A stretch of 64,000 nt of DNA from the NCBI GenBank assembly GCA_004431415.1, contig QPMI01000477.1:496001-560000 (forward strand). The letters run 5' to 3'. Positions within the stretch are counted from its first letter, which is position 1. Each line of letters begins with the position of its first letter. The notes under the pieces were generated by a model. It was not told the origin of the DNA, made no database searches, and worked only from the letters and a program-made list of their open reading frames with translations. Positions 23,801 to 34,600 of this stretch are shown one piece after another. Origin of the DNA: Cyanophora paradoxa (taxonomy: Eukaryota; Glaucocystophyceae; Cyanophorales; Cyanophoraceae). A program made the translations under genes and the position numbers.

Positions 23801-26590
23801 ACGTCGCCGTGATCGACGAGGCTCGTACCCCGGCTCGAATCCCCCCCCCTTCTCACTGCCCCACAGATTCAAATGATCGGAGACACTTTTCGGGGGTACG
23901 CCTGGACGCGCGCGTTCCAGGTACGTTCACTTCGCCCCCCCCCCCCCCCCCTCTTCACTCCCCATGCCCCCTTCTCGACTCTCCTCCTCCCAGGGGGTGG
24001 TGGCGCACGAGGTGCACGTGTGCGGGGACGGCTCGGCGGTGGGCCCTACCCCCCTGCTTCTTCTCTCTCCCCCACCTCCACCCCACATGGAACTGAGGGC
24101 GGACCGCAGGTGGAGCTTCTGCGCCGCCTCTGCGCCGTGCAGGTCGGCTCCGCCCGCTTCGCCCGCCCCGCCGATCAAATCGTCTTCGCGGCGAGAAGCC
24201 GCCGGCTCTCGCAGCTAGCGCTGGCCCGATCCCGCGCCCCCTGCCCGCTGAGCTGGCGCCGTACCCCCCGGGCGCAGGGGGACGAGCTCGAAGTCGTCAG
24301 CTACGATCGCCTGGCCCCCCTTGAGGTCCGCCGTACCCTCCTCATCGGTACCCCCCCCTTTGGCCCCGATGACGCCCCCACAGCCGCTGGGCAAGCCGGT
24401 GGAGAGTCTGCGGCAGATCCGCCCCGGGGACTGCGTCGTCGGTTAGCGCTGTACCCCCTTTCGATTCTCTCCTGTAATTAAATTTTAACTTGCTCTCCTT
24501 AGCCTTCTCTCGGCGCTCTATCTACGAGATCAAGCGCCAGATCGAGAAGCAGACCAAGTACAGGGTGCGAACGTAGCGTTTCCGTAGCGTTTCCGCACCC
24601 CGTACCCCCGCCGATCTGCCCTTTACCAGTGCTGCGTCGTTTACGGCCACCTACCGCCGGAGACGGTGCGCTGAAAGTCGCGTACCCCCTCGGCCCAGCG
24701 CCCTTAAACCCGCGCCGCAGAGGGCCCAGCAAGCGCGCCTGTTTAACGAGGAGGACACGGGGTACGACGTCCTCGTTGCATCCGGTACCCCCCTCCGCGA
24801 TCCTGTACCCCCTCGCCGCCTGCCCGAATCCGGTCCTGACGTGCCTTTCCCGGCCCGCAGACGCGATCGGAATGGCGCGCGTCGTCCCTCGGGCCCGCAA
24901 TTCGCGTACCCCTGCCCCTGGTGACTCCCGTACCCCCAGGGCCTGAACCTGCACATCAAGCGCGTCATCTTCAGCACCGTGCTCAAGTTCAACGGAGATG
25001 ACGCGCGTACCCATCTCTCCGCGCCGCTCGGTACCCGCTCTCTTACCCCCGCCCGCAGGTTGTGCAGGTCCCCGATACCCAGATCAAGCAGGCGGGTGTA
25101 CCCTTGCCCCTTCCAAACCTGCCACGCCGACCAACCGCCGCCGCAGATCGCCGGCCGTGCCGGCCGCTACGCGTCGCGGTACCCCACCGGCTTCGTCACC
25201 GCCATGCGGTACCCCCACCCGCCGACCCGTACCCCACTGGCGATCCCAGCCCCGTACCCCCAGGGACGAGGACCTCGACGTCGTGCACGCGGCCCTCCAG
25301 GCCCCCCTACCCCCCCTCCAGGTGTGCTCGTATACCCCCCTCGTGTACCCGCTCCCGCCCCCCCGACGCGTATCCCTGGCAGGCGGCGGGCCTGTTCCCC
25401 ACCTACGAGCAGCTCGAGCTCTTCGCATCCAGAGTACCCCCCTCCGCCTCCTTTGCCGACATCCTTGTACGCGTACCCTTCTCCCCCCCGTAGGTTCCGT
25501 ACCCCTTCGTTCCTGACCGCGTACCCCCCAGGTCGAGTTCGCCTCAGCCGCGCGGATCGACGGGCCTTACTTCATGACACGAGTCGACGACATGCAGGCC
25601 CGCAGCCGTACCCCTCCCCGCAGATCCTGTACCCCCTGACCGCCCGAGCAGGAGGTCGCCAAGCTGCTGGTCCCCGTCCGAGAACTGTCCCTGCGGGACC
25701 GGTACACCCTCTGCCTCGCGCCCGTCAAGGTACTGTACCCCCCTCCGCTCCGCTTTGCCCCCCCGGCTTCTACTCTACCCCTGAGCCCGCCCGCAGGTCC
25801 GGGAGCCTACGGCGGCATCGAATCTTGTGGACTACGCGAAGCAGGTCCGGACGCGTACCCCCTACCCCCTTCCGGCCGGTCGTGTACCCCCCAAACGATT
25901 CGTTTCGCGGCAGATCGCGAGGGGGGGTCCCGTCGCGCTGGGGTACCGCGCATGGGAGTTGCGGAAGCCGCGCACGGACGGCGAGGCACACGAGCTCGAG
26001 GTCCGCGGGTCGAATCCGAGCGGGGCGCCCCTTTTCCGAAGCGGCGCGGCGCAGGTGATCCACTCGGTGGTCGACATGTATCTCTGGCTCTCGTGCGCCC
26101 GGGCCCGACCCGCCTGCGCGTTCGAATCCGTGCGAGACCCTTTTCTGATGCCGGCTTCGCCCCCAGGCAGCGGATGGGCGACGCTGTACCCTTCTTGGAC
26201 GAGACGGAGGCTCACAGCGCGCGAGCTCGCTCCCTGGAGGTTAGCACGTACCCATCCCAGGGCGTCCGTGGGGTACAGATGCCAACGGGGGTACCGCAGC
26301 TGCTGGCGGGGTACCTGGCGCACGGCCCGCGGACGAGGGAGCTCGGCTCGGGCCCGGGGCTTGGGCGGGGCGGCTGGCGCAGCCGCGCCGCGGCGCGGGA
26401 CCGGGCGGGGCGGGGGTACGAGGCGGACTGGGAGGACGGGGAGGGGCCGCCGGTGCCTGCGGGCGGGCGGGAGGCGAGGCGGGCGACCCGGCGGGAGCGG
26501 AGGGAGCAGCGCGAGCGCGCCCTGGCGCAGCTGCAGGGCGGCCCCGCGAAGGAGAGGGCCGGCAGCGGCCGGCGGCGGCGGCGGAGGTAG
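20835..26590 (+). CDS. SUV3: SUV3-family mitochondrial DExH RNA helicase with N-terminal AT-hook extension
   Basis: An ATP-dependent RNA helicase of the SUV3/SUPV3L1 family, which in other eukaryotes works in the mitochondrial degradosome. The first in-frame ATG (20835) opens an Arg/Ala-rich presequence (MRRASLWPWAARAHPLASW) typical of mitochondrial import. Next come five AT-hook-like motifs (RGRPRK, GRGRPRKP, GRGRPRKR, GRGRPRKP, RGRARPRK). The helicase core follows over many exons: P..WYPAARELRRRIIYHAG, motif I GPTNSGKT (23072/23230 junction), GVYCGPLRLLA, motif II VIDE/IQMIGD, VASDAIGMGLNL, motif VI QIAGRAGRYAS, then the SUV3 C-terminal region (LSLRDRYTLCLAPV, VVDMYLWLS). About 32 exons, first 20835-21911 and last 26167-26590. 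The splice pattern between 22247 and 22458 is uncertain. The C-terminal tail is Arg-rich. Family is certain; the location is inferred. Confidence 0.95.
22779..22802 (+). repeat. Poly-C tract in a helicase intron
   Basis: A run of 24 cytosines inside an intron. Shorter C runs occur in other introns of this gene and of the kinase gene (about 23567-23584, 23618-23638, 23936-23951, 44551-44570) and intergenically near 47949-47966. These extend the intron pyrimidine tracts and are likely places for sequence-length error. Confidence 0.8.
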
Positions 26591-28611
26591 GCTCAGGTAG
26601 CGCGCTTAGCCTGATCGAGCTCATAATCTCAGCTTTAATTTGTCCAGCGGAGAAATTCAGCCTCATGATCAGGCCCTCAGGGCTGGGCGCCTGGCCATGG
26701 CCACTGGCCAGGCTGGGGCCAGCGCGAGCTCGCAATTTCCAGGGGGGGGGGGGACGCGGGGGTACATCCGTGCAACTCATTGCAAGCTCGAGGGCCGGCG
26801 GAGACCCGGCGCAGAGGCCAAGGCCTAGGGCCGTGAGCGCGAGCGTTACAGCTAGATCTGCAGCACAACTCCTCCCATACTTCCTCTGAGCATCCCTCCC
26901 CTTGCCTCGCCTTGCCCGGGTTGCCCCCTTGCCGGGCCTTGCGCACGCGAGGGCGCCCGCGAGGATTTGCCGTTCTCAGTGCTCCGCAGGAGCACGGATC
27001 TTGTTCCAGGACTCTGTCACTCTGTAACATGTGTGTTGAGATATTCGATTCCGGGAATGTTCCGGGAATATTCCTCAAAATTTTCTGGTCCGTTTTGATT
27101 GGGGCTGTAAAAATTTAACAGCCTTTGCAATTCATGATTGTCTCCGACTCGCTAGCTGTCGAGTCACTGAATTCCCGAATCCCGAGTTCTAGTACTGTAA
27201 AACGAGAAATGTCCGGCAACACTTAATATTCGGCGCTTTTCGGCATTTTTGTTTTGGTGAATTACCGGCCACAGCCTCTAGACACCAGCACTGCGGGGGC
27301 TGCCCAGGGCCCGGGGGCCGGGCATATACTACAAAGAGAACGACTGAAATAAGAAAACCTAAGGCAAGAGCACTAAAAGCAACAAGACAAAGAGCCAAAA
27401 TCGACAGCAGAGGAAGAGAGTCCGAGAAGAGACGACGGACGAGAAAATCCGAGACGGAGATCGAGCTACAGAGTTAGAAGGCAAAGAAGAGGAAATAGAG
27501 AGACACGAGAAAGAGCTAGAACCAGCACCGAGATCTACAGTAGACGAAACCGACCAAGGAGGACAGAAGTGAGAAAGATATATATATATCACGGGAAGCA
27601 GGCAAGTAAGGGGAATAACAAGGCGATCACGAAGAGGATCCGGAGGCGGAGGAGAAGGAGCTCGAGGTAAAGGGGAACGGCGCGAAAGCGGACCAGGGGG
27701 ATCAAGAACATGCAAAAGGGCAGTCAAAGGGATCACAAAAGTCGGCCGAGGCGGGCAATCGAAATGCAAGCGACGGCGAACCACAGGCCGAGTACACGGA
27801 CTAACCCTAGAACCAGTACTAGTACTAGCGCTAGAATCAACACTACGAGCCTTTTCGGCATAGCCTCGCGGTGCCGAATATTTGAAACTGCCAGAATTGT
27901 GCAAATGTATGGCGAAAGATCTAGAGGGTTCGACGTACCCGCCGCCTAGGCGGACTGGCTGTTTTGCCGAAAATATGATGCCGATGAACCACATTTTCGG
28001 CGCATTTTAAGGTTTTGCCGAAATAAAGTGACGCCGGACATTTCTCGTTTTACAGTACTAGTTGACGAACTTGACGTCCGCGATATCGATTGAAATCCGC
28101 GATTATAAATAATTAATCAGGCCGGCAGCTTGATTTTTAGCTTTCGAATTCAGGCTCCGATCACCGCCGAATCGGCGCCGATCGCGATTCACTGGATCCG
28201 ATGATCGGCGTGAGTCCCGCGTGACGTCGGGTACTTGATCATGAAATGGAAAATTGGTCACCTGAGCTTGAAACTTGAAGGTCGTTTGGAACTTCGATCG
28301 AATTCAGCGCGATCGAGCTCGAAAGTTCACGCCTTCGAATTCCGGGTACCTATCGATCGGCAGCCTACCGCAGGCCGACGGCAGCAGCAGCAGCAGCGCG
28401 TGCCGCTCATGATCAGCGGCGCCCGCCGCCCGGCTCGCCTGGCTCGGCATGCGCAGCTGGCGCGCGCGCGCGCCGTACGTATACGCGTAGCCAGCCTGGC
28501 AGACTAGTACTCTAGTACTGCTTGTCGCAGTATGATCACACTGTGATCATGACAAGCACCGCCCCGGGGCCCTCAACGAGACGCGCGCGCTTTTGCCCCA
28601 GTATATGAGCA
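26591..28611. other. Intergenic region between helicase and kinase genes
   Basis: About 2 kb with no recognisable gene. The central part, 27189-28061, is a terminal-inverted-repeat element (separate entry). The flanks are AT-richer (27000-27180) or rich in GATC/TCGA palindromes (28080-28520). The single long frame on the minus strand at 27359-27994 is low-complexity Ser/Pro/Arg sequence with no transposase motif. Confidence 0.6.
27189..28061. mobile_element. Non-autonomous DNA-transposon-like element with about 29-bp terminal inverted repeats
   Basis: The left end reads CTAGTACTGTAAAACGAG and continues AAATGTCCGGC; the right end (28033-28061) is its exact reverse complement over 29 bases, and weaker complementarity continues to about 45. 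Total length is about 870 bp. Because CTAG is itself palindromic, the target duplication (CTAG or TA) cannot be separated from the repeat end. The interior plus strand is purine-rich and encodes no recognisable transposase, so this is probably a MITE-like derivative. A deleted relative lies at 18787-18865. Confidence 0.75.
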
Positions 28612-31600
28612 ATGAACGCGTACGCGTGCGGCCCGGATGCAGATTTAGATGCCGACGCAGGCGCCGCGGCCGCCACGTCGGCAGCCCTGGAGAGGCGCCA
28701 GCGGCTGCTCGCACCCACATTCCTCGTTTGGTGCGTGTTTCTGTCACGAACAGAATGGCAATGTTTGCGGCTCGCATTTGACCCAGCCCCGTGTTGCGGA
28801 TTCCGACCATGGCCTGCGCGCTCTCTCCCATTTCGCAGGGTCTCCTACCTCTTCTTTGCAGTCTCCTTTGCGCTTCAGAGGAGGGCGGGTTCCGTGCAAG
28901 CCGCGGCGCACTTTTCGGCGTTCTGGATGCCCCTTGCGGCCGCCCTGAACGCCGCGCTCTGCCTCAAATGGGTCCGCGGGGGCCGCGTCGTCCTTCCCTC
29001 GCTGGCATTCACGCTGCTTAACCTGGCCGTCGTCGGTGCGAGCCGTTCAAGATGACGCACGCTCGCCGTTTCGCGCTCGCCCGCGACCGTACGCGTTGTC
29101 GGATGGGAGGTATTCCCACCCGATTGGGCACCCGCGCAGTACTGCGCGGGGCCGGCTCCCTGTGCTGGAGCAGCTGTAGATGCAGGCTGGTGTATTCACT
29201 GTGTACCCGGAAGACTACTGACTCTGTACCCCTAAGACAGGTAGAGGCAGGCCAGCGTAGGCTACCGAGAGGTAAGCCTACAGGAAGAGAGACTATGCTA
29301 AGCCACTCAGGCTACGTCAGGCACCAACTAGCTCTAGTCACTAAGTCACCGCAAGGCCAGGGAATCGAGCCAGGCGACAACTCCTCTTCCGCTGACGTCG
29401 CGTCCGCGCGACGTAGCAAGTCAAACCGTGACTCTCGTCGGCATAACCGCAAGAGGGCGTCCCCAACTCCGCCGATGGGTGCACCGCTCGAGGGCACCGA
29501 CAGGCCCCAAGACGAGGAACCTGAGCCACAGCCCGAGGACAGGAATGCAGACAGCTGCAGGCCAGGTAGAAGGCCAGGTAGCTGTAGATCGATCCAGTCC
29601 AGGTCGTACGCTGGGCATGGCTGGTGGGGGGCAAATGCGTGCATGCGGCAAAGCTCGAAAGAGAAAAGCATAAAAACTCGAAAGGTGTAAACGCTGGCCC
29701 AAACTCACTCCAAACGGCGAGGGCCGCTGGAGAGTGGCACGGATGGGAAGTTTCACCGCCTCGGGAAGAAACCAGCGAGGAGGTATTCGGGCCACCCATC
29801 AAGCCCAACGAAAGGACAGGGCACGTCCAGGTGCCCCTACTCGCAAGCGCCCAGTCCCCCCAAGAGACTCGCACGCGCCCAGCAGGCCAACACCTGGACA
29901 CTCTCCACGAGCGCCGGGCCCATGTCCCAGAAAAGTGAACGAAAGACCCAGATGGCGCCCGCGAACGGTCCCCAACCGAATCGCGTCCCACCTCGCAAGT
30001 CAGGGTTGAGGCAAAGCTGGCAAAGAAATCTGCCCTGCGTCCGTCTCTTCTCATCTCTAGCGTCGCCCTCGGCGTCCCACACAGGAACCCTCGGCGCCGA
30101 CGTATGGGGCAAGGTATAGATTTGGTTCGGGACGTTTGGTTGGGAGTAGGGTCTGCTGAGGCTCGTAGGAGGTCCGTTTCGCACGTCAAGAAGACGGGAT
30201 TTGCGACTGCACATGCAGGCTTCCGATCCACAGCCAGCTGCAGCGTGCAGCTGCGTCGAGCGGAATATTTGAATCCGAGCTCAGACGGCGTTGGCGCAGC
30301 TGATGTGGATTTATGAAGCGTGCAGTCGACGTCGATGTGAGCGGCGACCTTGTATGCACTTGCACGTGCGTCTCGAGCTCGAGCTCGCGACCAGGTGCAC
30401 GCGATAAAGGTACGAGCCCTTGAGCCGCACATCATCGAAGAGTAGAAATGCTTCGACGATCCCGTGACTGCGTTGGCGCTCCTGTCGAGGTCGCGCAGCT
30501 TGCAGTGCAGGGTCCAATCCGCGCGGCTCCCGGTTCTGATCGCTGGGACCACAGGGTGCACAGCTCAGCAGCTGCACCCTCGTGGTTGGATCACGAGGCC
30601 GACGGGCGAGTTGCCGAGCTCAACGCCTCAGCTGATCGCGGGCGAGCAGCCCTTCGCGACTGTCGGTGGGAGCATGCAAGGTTGGAGCTCGTGAAGCATA
30701 CGCCAGGCCGTCAAGCACGCGCTACGGCGTGATCATGAGGGCTGCAGTGTACGCGTGTACGTAGAGCCGCGGCGCGGGATTCCCTGGAGGAGGTCCGGGT
30801 CCCTTGGCGGACGTACATCAGTGTACGCTGGTACTGGCGCTGTGTGTGGCCTGGGGCGAGAGATGGGGCGAGGACCCGAGACCGAGCCCTCGCGTTCGCG
30901 ACGTGCGTGACATCGCAGCGCTCAGCTGCTGGCGATGAAGCCAGGTGTCGACGCTCCAGCTAGACGCGGCCGTCAATCGAAGGCGCGCGTGCTGGCCGCG
31001 AATCCCATCAGTCGTTCCCTCGGCCTGGTCTTCCTGGGATCCGGCCGCAGCCAGGCTCGTTGGCGAGCTTGGCGGGTCATGATCACGGGAAGGGGTTCTG
31101 CAGCGATCCGCGAGACTGCATATTCGCGGTGCCGAGACCCTCGGATTTGCGACCGATTCGCCAGCCTTCGCCGTGGGCTCGTTTCGATCGCATCCCAATA
31201 CCAGGCGATCAGGCGAAGCTGACGAACGGCGAATCCTTCAGAGACTCAGATCTCTTGATCGGGGATCCGAATTCGTGTTCTGTGCGTAGCCGGACCGCGA
31301 CACGGCGTGCAGTCGGCTGCTGAGATCCGATTCCGATCCTTAGGAGGCCGCATCGGTGAGTAGTGCGAGCGAGTGCACTGGCCGTAGCTGGGCTCTCAAG
31401 CTCTGTCGAAACAGCACTTGCCAGTCCGTTCCGGACACGGTCACGGGCTGTGCACGTAACAACAGGGCCTGAGGGCCATCAGCCCCAGTAGCATCGCCAC
31501 CGATGGGTTTCCGAGGCGGAATGTGGTTCGCCAACGGCGAGACCTGGATCCCGGCGAGCCGCCGTGTGAGGAGACCTCAAGGCGGTTGGCTAGGTTAGAT

Positions 31601-34600
31601 TGCTTGTGCTCGATCAGCCTGCAGACGGCAGCGCGCGCTGGGGCGAACTGCTCCGCAGCAGGTCTAGGCGCGACGTCGACTGCATGCTCGAGTCTGATCA
31701 TGATCCCGACTCCTCTTCCGCTGAAGAGGGGAAGTCGGGGCGTGGCAGGCATACGCCGATCGAGGAGGGGCTCAGGCGTCGGGCCAAGAGGCAGCCTTCG
31801 GCTCGAGCGCTTGTGCGCGTACTCCTCTTCCGCTGAAGAGCGGAAGCCGTAGCACGGCAAACTGCCTCCGATGCCACTCCCTCTTCGGTTAAGCACCGTC
31901 CCCGGTGCTCCACCGTACGCGTCTTCCGCGAAAATTTGGGCACGCTGAGGCCGCTGGGCCCGGGGATCCGTGATTGGATCGGGACAGCATGGCCGTGGTG
32001 AAGAAATTCGCGAGTGTGGGTGGAAAGAACGGAGAGGCGTGATCGTACACGACCGTATCCGTCTTTCTTTCGTTGTATTCCATGGCGTCCCGGGCCGCTT
32101 TGCTCTCGATTCGGGCTCAATCGAGCTCGAGGGGCAAGCGTGAGCCGCGGGGCCAGAGCGAGGTTGAATGGATGCTGGCTTCGATTTGAATTGAGTTGTG
32201 GGCAACTGAGCAATTGCGTCGGCCGGCCACGATTGTGCCGGTCGCGAGTCAATCGCACTGCAGTGCTCGCCGTTCGAATTTCGCGATTCGATCGGACGCC
32301 AGTCGTGTCGAGCACGAGGGCATCGAGCCTCGGAGCTTCGAGTCTCGAGCGGTCGTCGATCAGCTCAAGGCCTGGGCCGAGCTTCCGAAACACGATTTTG
32401 CATATATAGCGCTCGGCTGTGTATGCTCGTGTCTGTTGGCCCGTGTTGCCGCTTTTCGCGGTTTTTAGGCCAGGCGCCGGGGCGCCATGCCAGCACCCAG
32501 ATTTATGGGAGCGGCCTCAGTGAATGAAGCTGGTGACGGTGGGTGCGCCACTGCCGGGAATAAGATCCCGGGTCGCCACCGCCCAGCGCGAAACGAATTT
32601 GACAGCTATGTCGAACTCGTTCGCTCGCAGGAGCGCCAGCTGCATGCAGCCGGGCCCGCGTGACTTGGTACGTGCAAACGTCCGATGGTCCGGGTTGCGG
32701 GCAGAATTTGAGAAAATCCGCGCCGCTGCTCGGGACGAGAGCCCGGCCGGCGGGTCGCCAGAGAAAATCGACGACTTTCGCCATGCTGGGCCTCGCGAAA
32801 TTTCGCGAGCCGAGAGGTACGAAATCGGCCGTGCGTGCGCGGTCCGACGGTCTGGCCTTCTCGAGCGGGCCGCGTACGCGTAGCCTACATCTCGGTTCCG
32901 AGCCGCGCGCGGCGTCGGGGCGGAATCGCGAGATCGAGGTCAACCGTCGGACTCGGGTGAGTCGCGAGAGCCGTGACCGCTTTAGTAAGCGTCAGAACCA
33001 GGCTCAGCGGCTGGTCTGAGGCTGAGGATGATGCATATGCTTGGCCGAAGGGCCGTGCAATGGCCGGGCCACTTGGCATGGCCACGCACACGTGGGCGCG
33101 AAATTAAATTGCCGCACTCTGGTGCTGCAAACTTTTCGTGGCGTCGCGAAGTGATTCGCATGCACAGATCTAGAGGGCCCGGGAAACGTCCGGCGCGAAG
33201 ATTGTGCACGCGGGCGCCCTCACGTCCGCTGGCGTGCGCCGTGACGGCCTCGCCACCGCAGCAGCCGGCCACGGGCGTGCACTGCGGCCGCCGGGCACAA
33301 GTGCGTGTGCAGGGCGCGGCTGCGCATGCCGTGGTATTGATGGCTGGGCGCCAGCCGCCGTACGTAGTGTAGCAGCACCACAGGGATCGGCAGGTGGGCG
33401 CCGCGGCGTGCAACCGACGCGATTGGTTCCCAGCTGCAGGAGCGGGACCGGTAGCGGCCGGTTGCAGGAGCCGTGCTCGTGCATACGAGCGTCAATATCG
33501 TGCCGACGATATCATGCACGATCGCAAGCGTTCCCTTAGCGGACCGGGGGCCGGGCCCCGGTGCTCTCGAGAGAACTGACGATAGAGCTCTCGCTCGCTG
33601 TCTCGCAGTGGGCCGTGGCGGCTTTTGAGAGAGCAGACGATGAAGCTCAGCGGCTTTTGCTCGCTGTCTCTCGTTGGCCGTGGCGGGTGTTCCGGAGTGT
33701 GAAGCCGGCAGATTCCACCAGCTAGGTGGGAACGGCTTTCCGAAAATTGGATACCGTACGCGTGGCTTGTGCACGGGCCAGCCACTAGGGCTCACTGCCG
33801 CGCCGATCGAGAACGGGCTGGGGATCATCGGATCCGGCGCCGCGCCCACGGTCCCGAATCATTGAATTCCGAATTCGAATTGCGATGCTTTCGAATTTGG
33901 GTGCCGCAGTGCGGTCGACAGGTTCGCTTTGCTCGGTAGCGAATTACGATTTCTGCAGCTCATGCAGTCTTCCCTGCCTCATTCTCTCTCCCACCGCATT
34001 TTAGCGGAAGGTCGAGGCATGAACGTGCCGCAAGGCGGGTTGGGCTGAAGGCCGCGTGCGCAGGCTTGGCGGCGAGCGGCCGTGCCGAGCTCGAGGCCTG
34101 GGCCTGCCGCCGTGCGGTTGCGTGTAAATTTCGCGGGCCGGGCTGCGAGCCCTGAAGGCTGCGCTACGGTGCGAAAAATGCCTGCAGCCAGCACCAGCTG
34201 CAGCATCGCTGGGTTTGGCGAAGTGGTGCACAGGTTCCGGCTCAGGGCGGCGGCAATGCTCTTTTCGAGCTAGCGCTGCCCTTGGCGGGCTGGCATCGCC
34301 AGCGCCGTTCTCGGAGTGCTCGCACGGATGTATGCCGCTGCAAATCGCGACCGTACATTCGATGGCTGGATCGGCGCTCTGTAGCACGGCGCTCCATTAC
34401 AGCGCCTCATCAGCGCTCGCCGAGCGGCGTGCCGGCGTTGGCAGAGAGAGCCGGGCGCTGTTCAGCGCAGCCGATCGTCCGTTCGCGATCGCGAGTCGTC
34501 GTCGTTTCGCGAGTCGGTCCGGGGCCACGGGGCCGTGTGCGCAGCCTTTTTGAGAAAGCTACCGCATAAGTGCTCAGGCTTCGAATTTTTCGCGGCGCTC

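Noticed and set aside
25985-26130. GGGTCGAATCC and GTTCGAATCC words as tRNA B-boxes
   Set aside because: They lie in helicase introns, the T-arm stems do not pair and no A-box or acceptor stem is present at the right distance.
26240-26260. Calling the 21-nt GT...AG segment a definite intron
   Set aside because: Far shorter than every other intron here and in frame without a stop; kept as exon in the gene model and listed only as a finding.
27359-27994. 211-aa minus-strand frame inside the terminal-repeat element as a transposase
   Set aside because: Low-complexity Ser/Pro/Arg sequence created by the purine-rich opposite strand; no DDE or DNA-binding motif.
29341-30561. 406-aa minus-strand frame at the left end of the LTR element as a gag candidate
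   Set aside because: It extends into the LTR, has no zinc knuckle, protease or RT motif, and its composition is what random GC-rich sequence gives.
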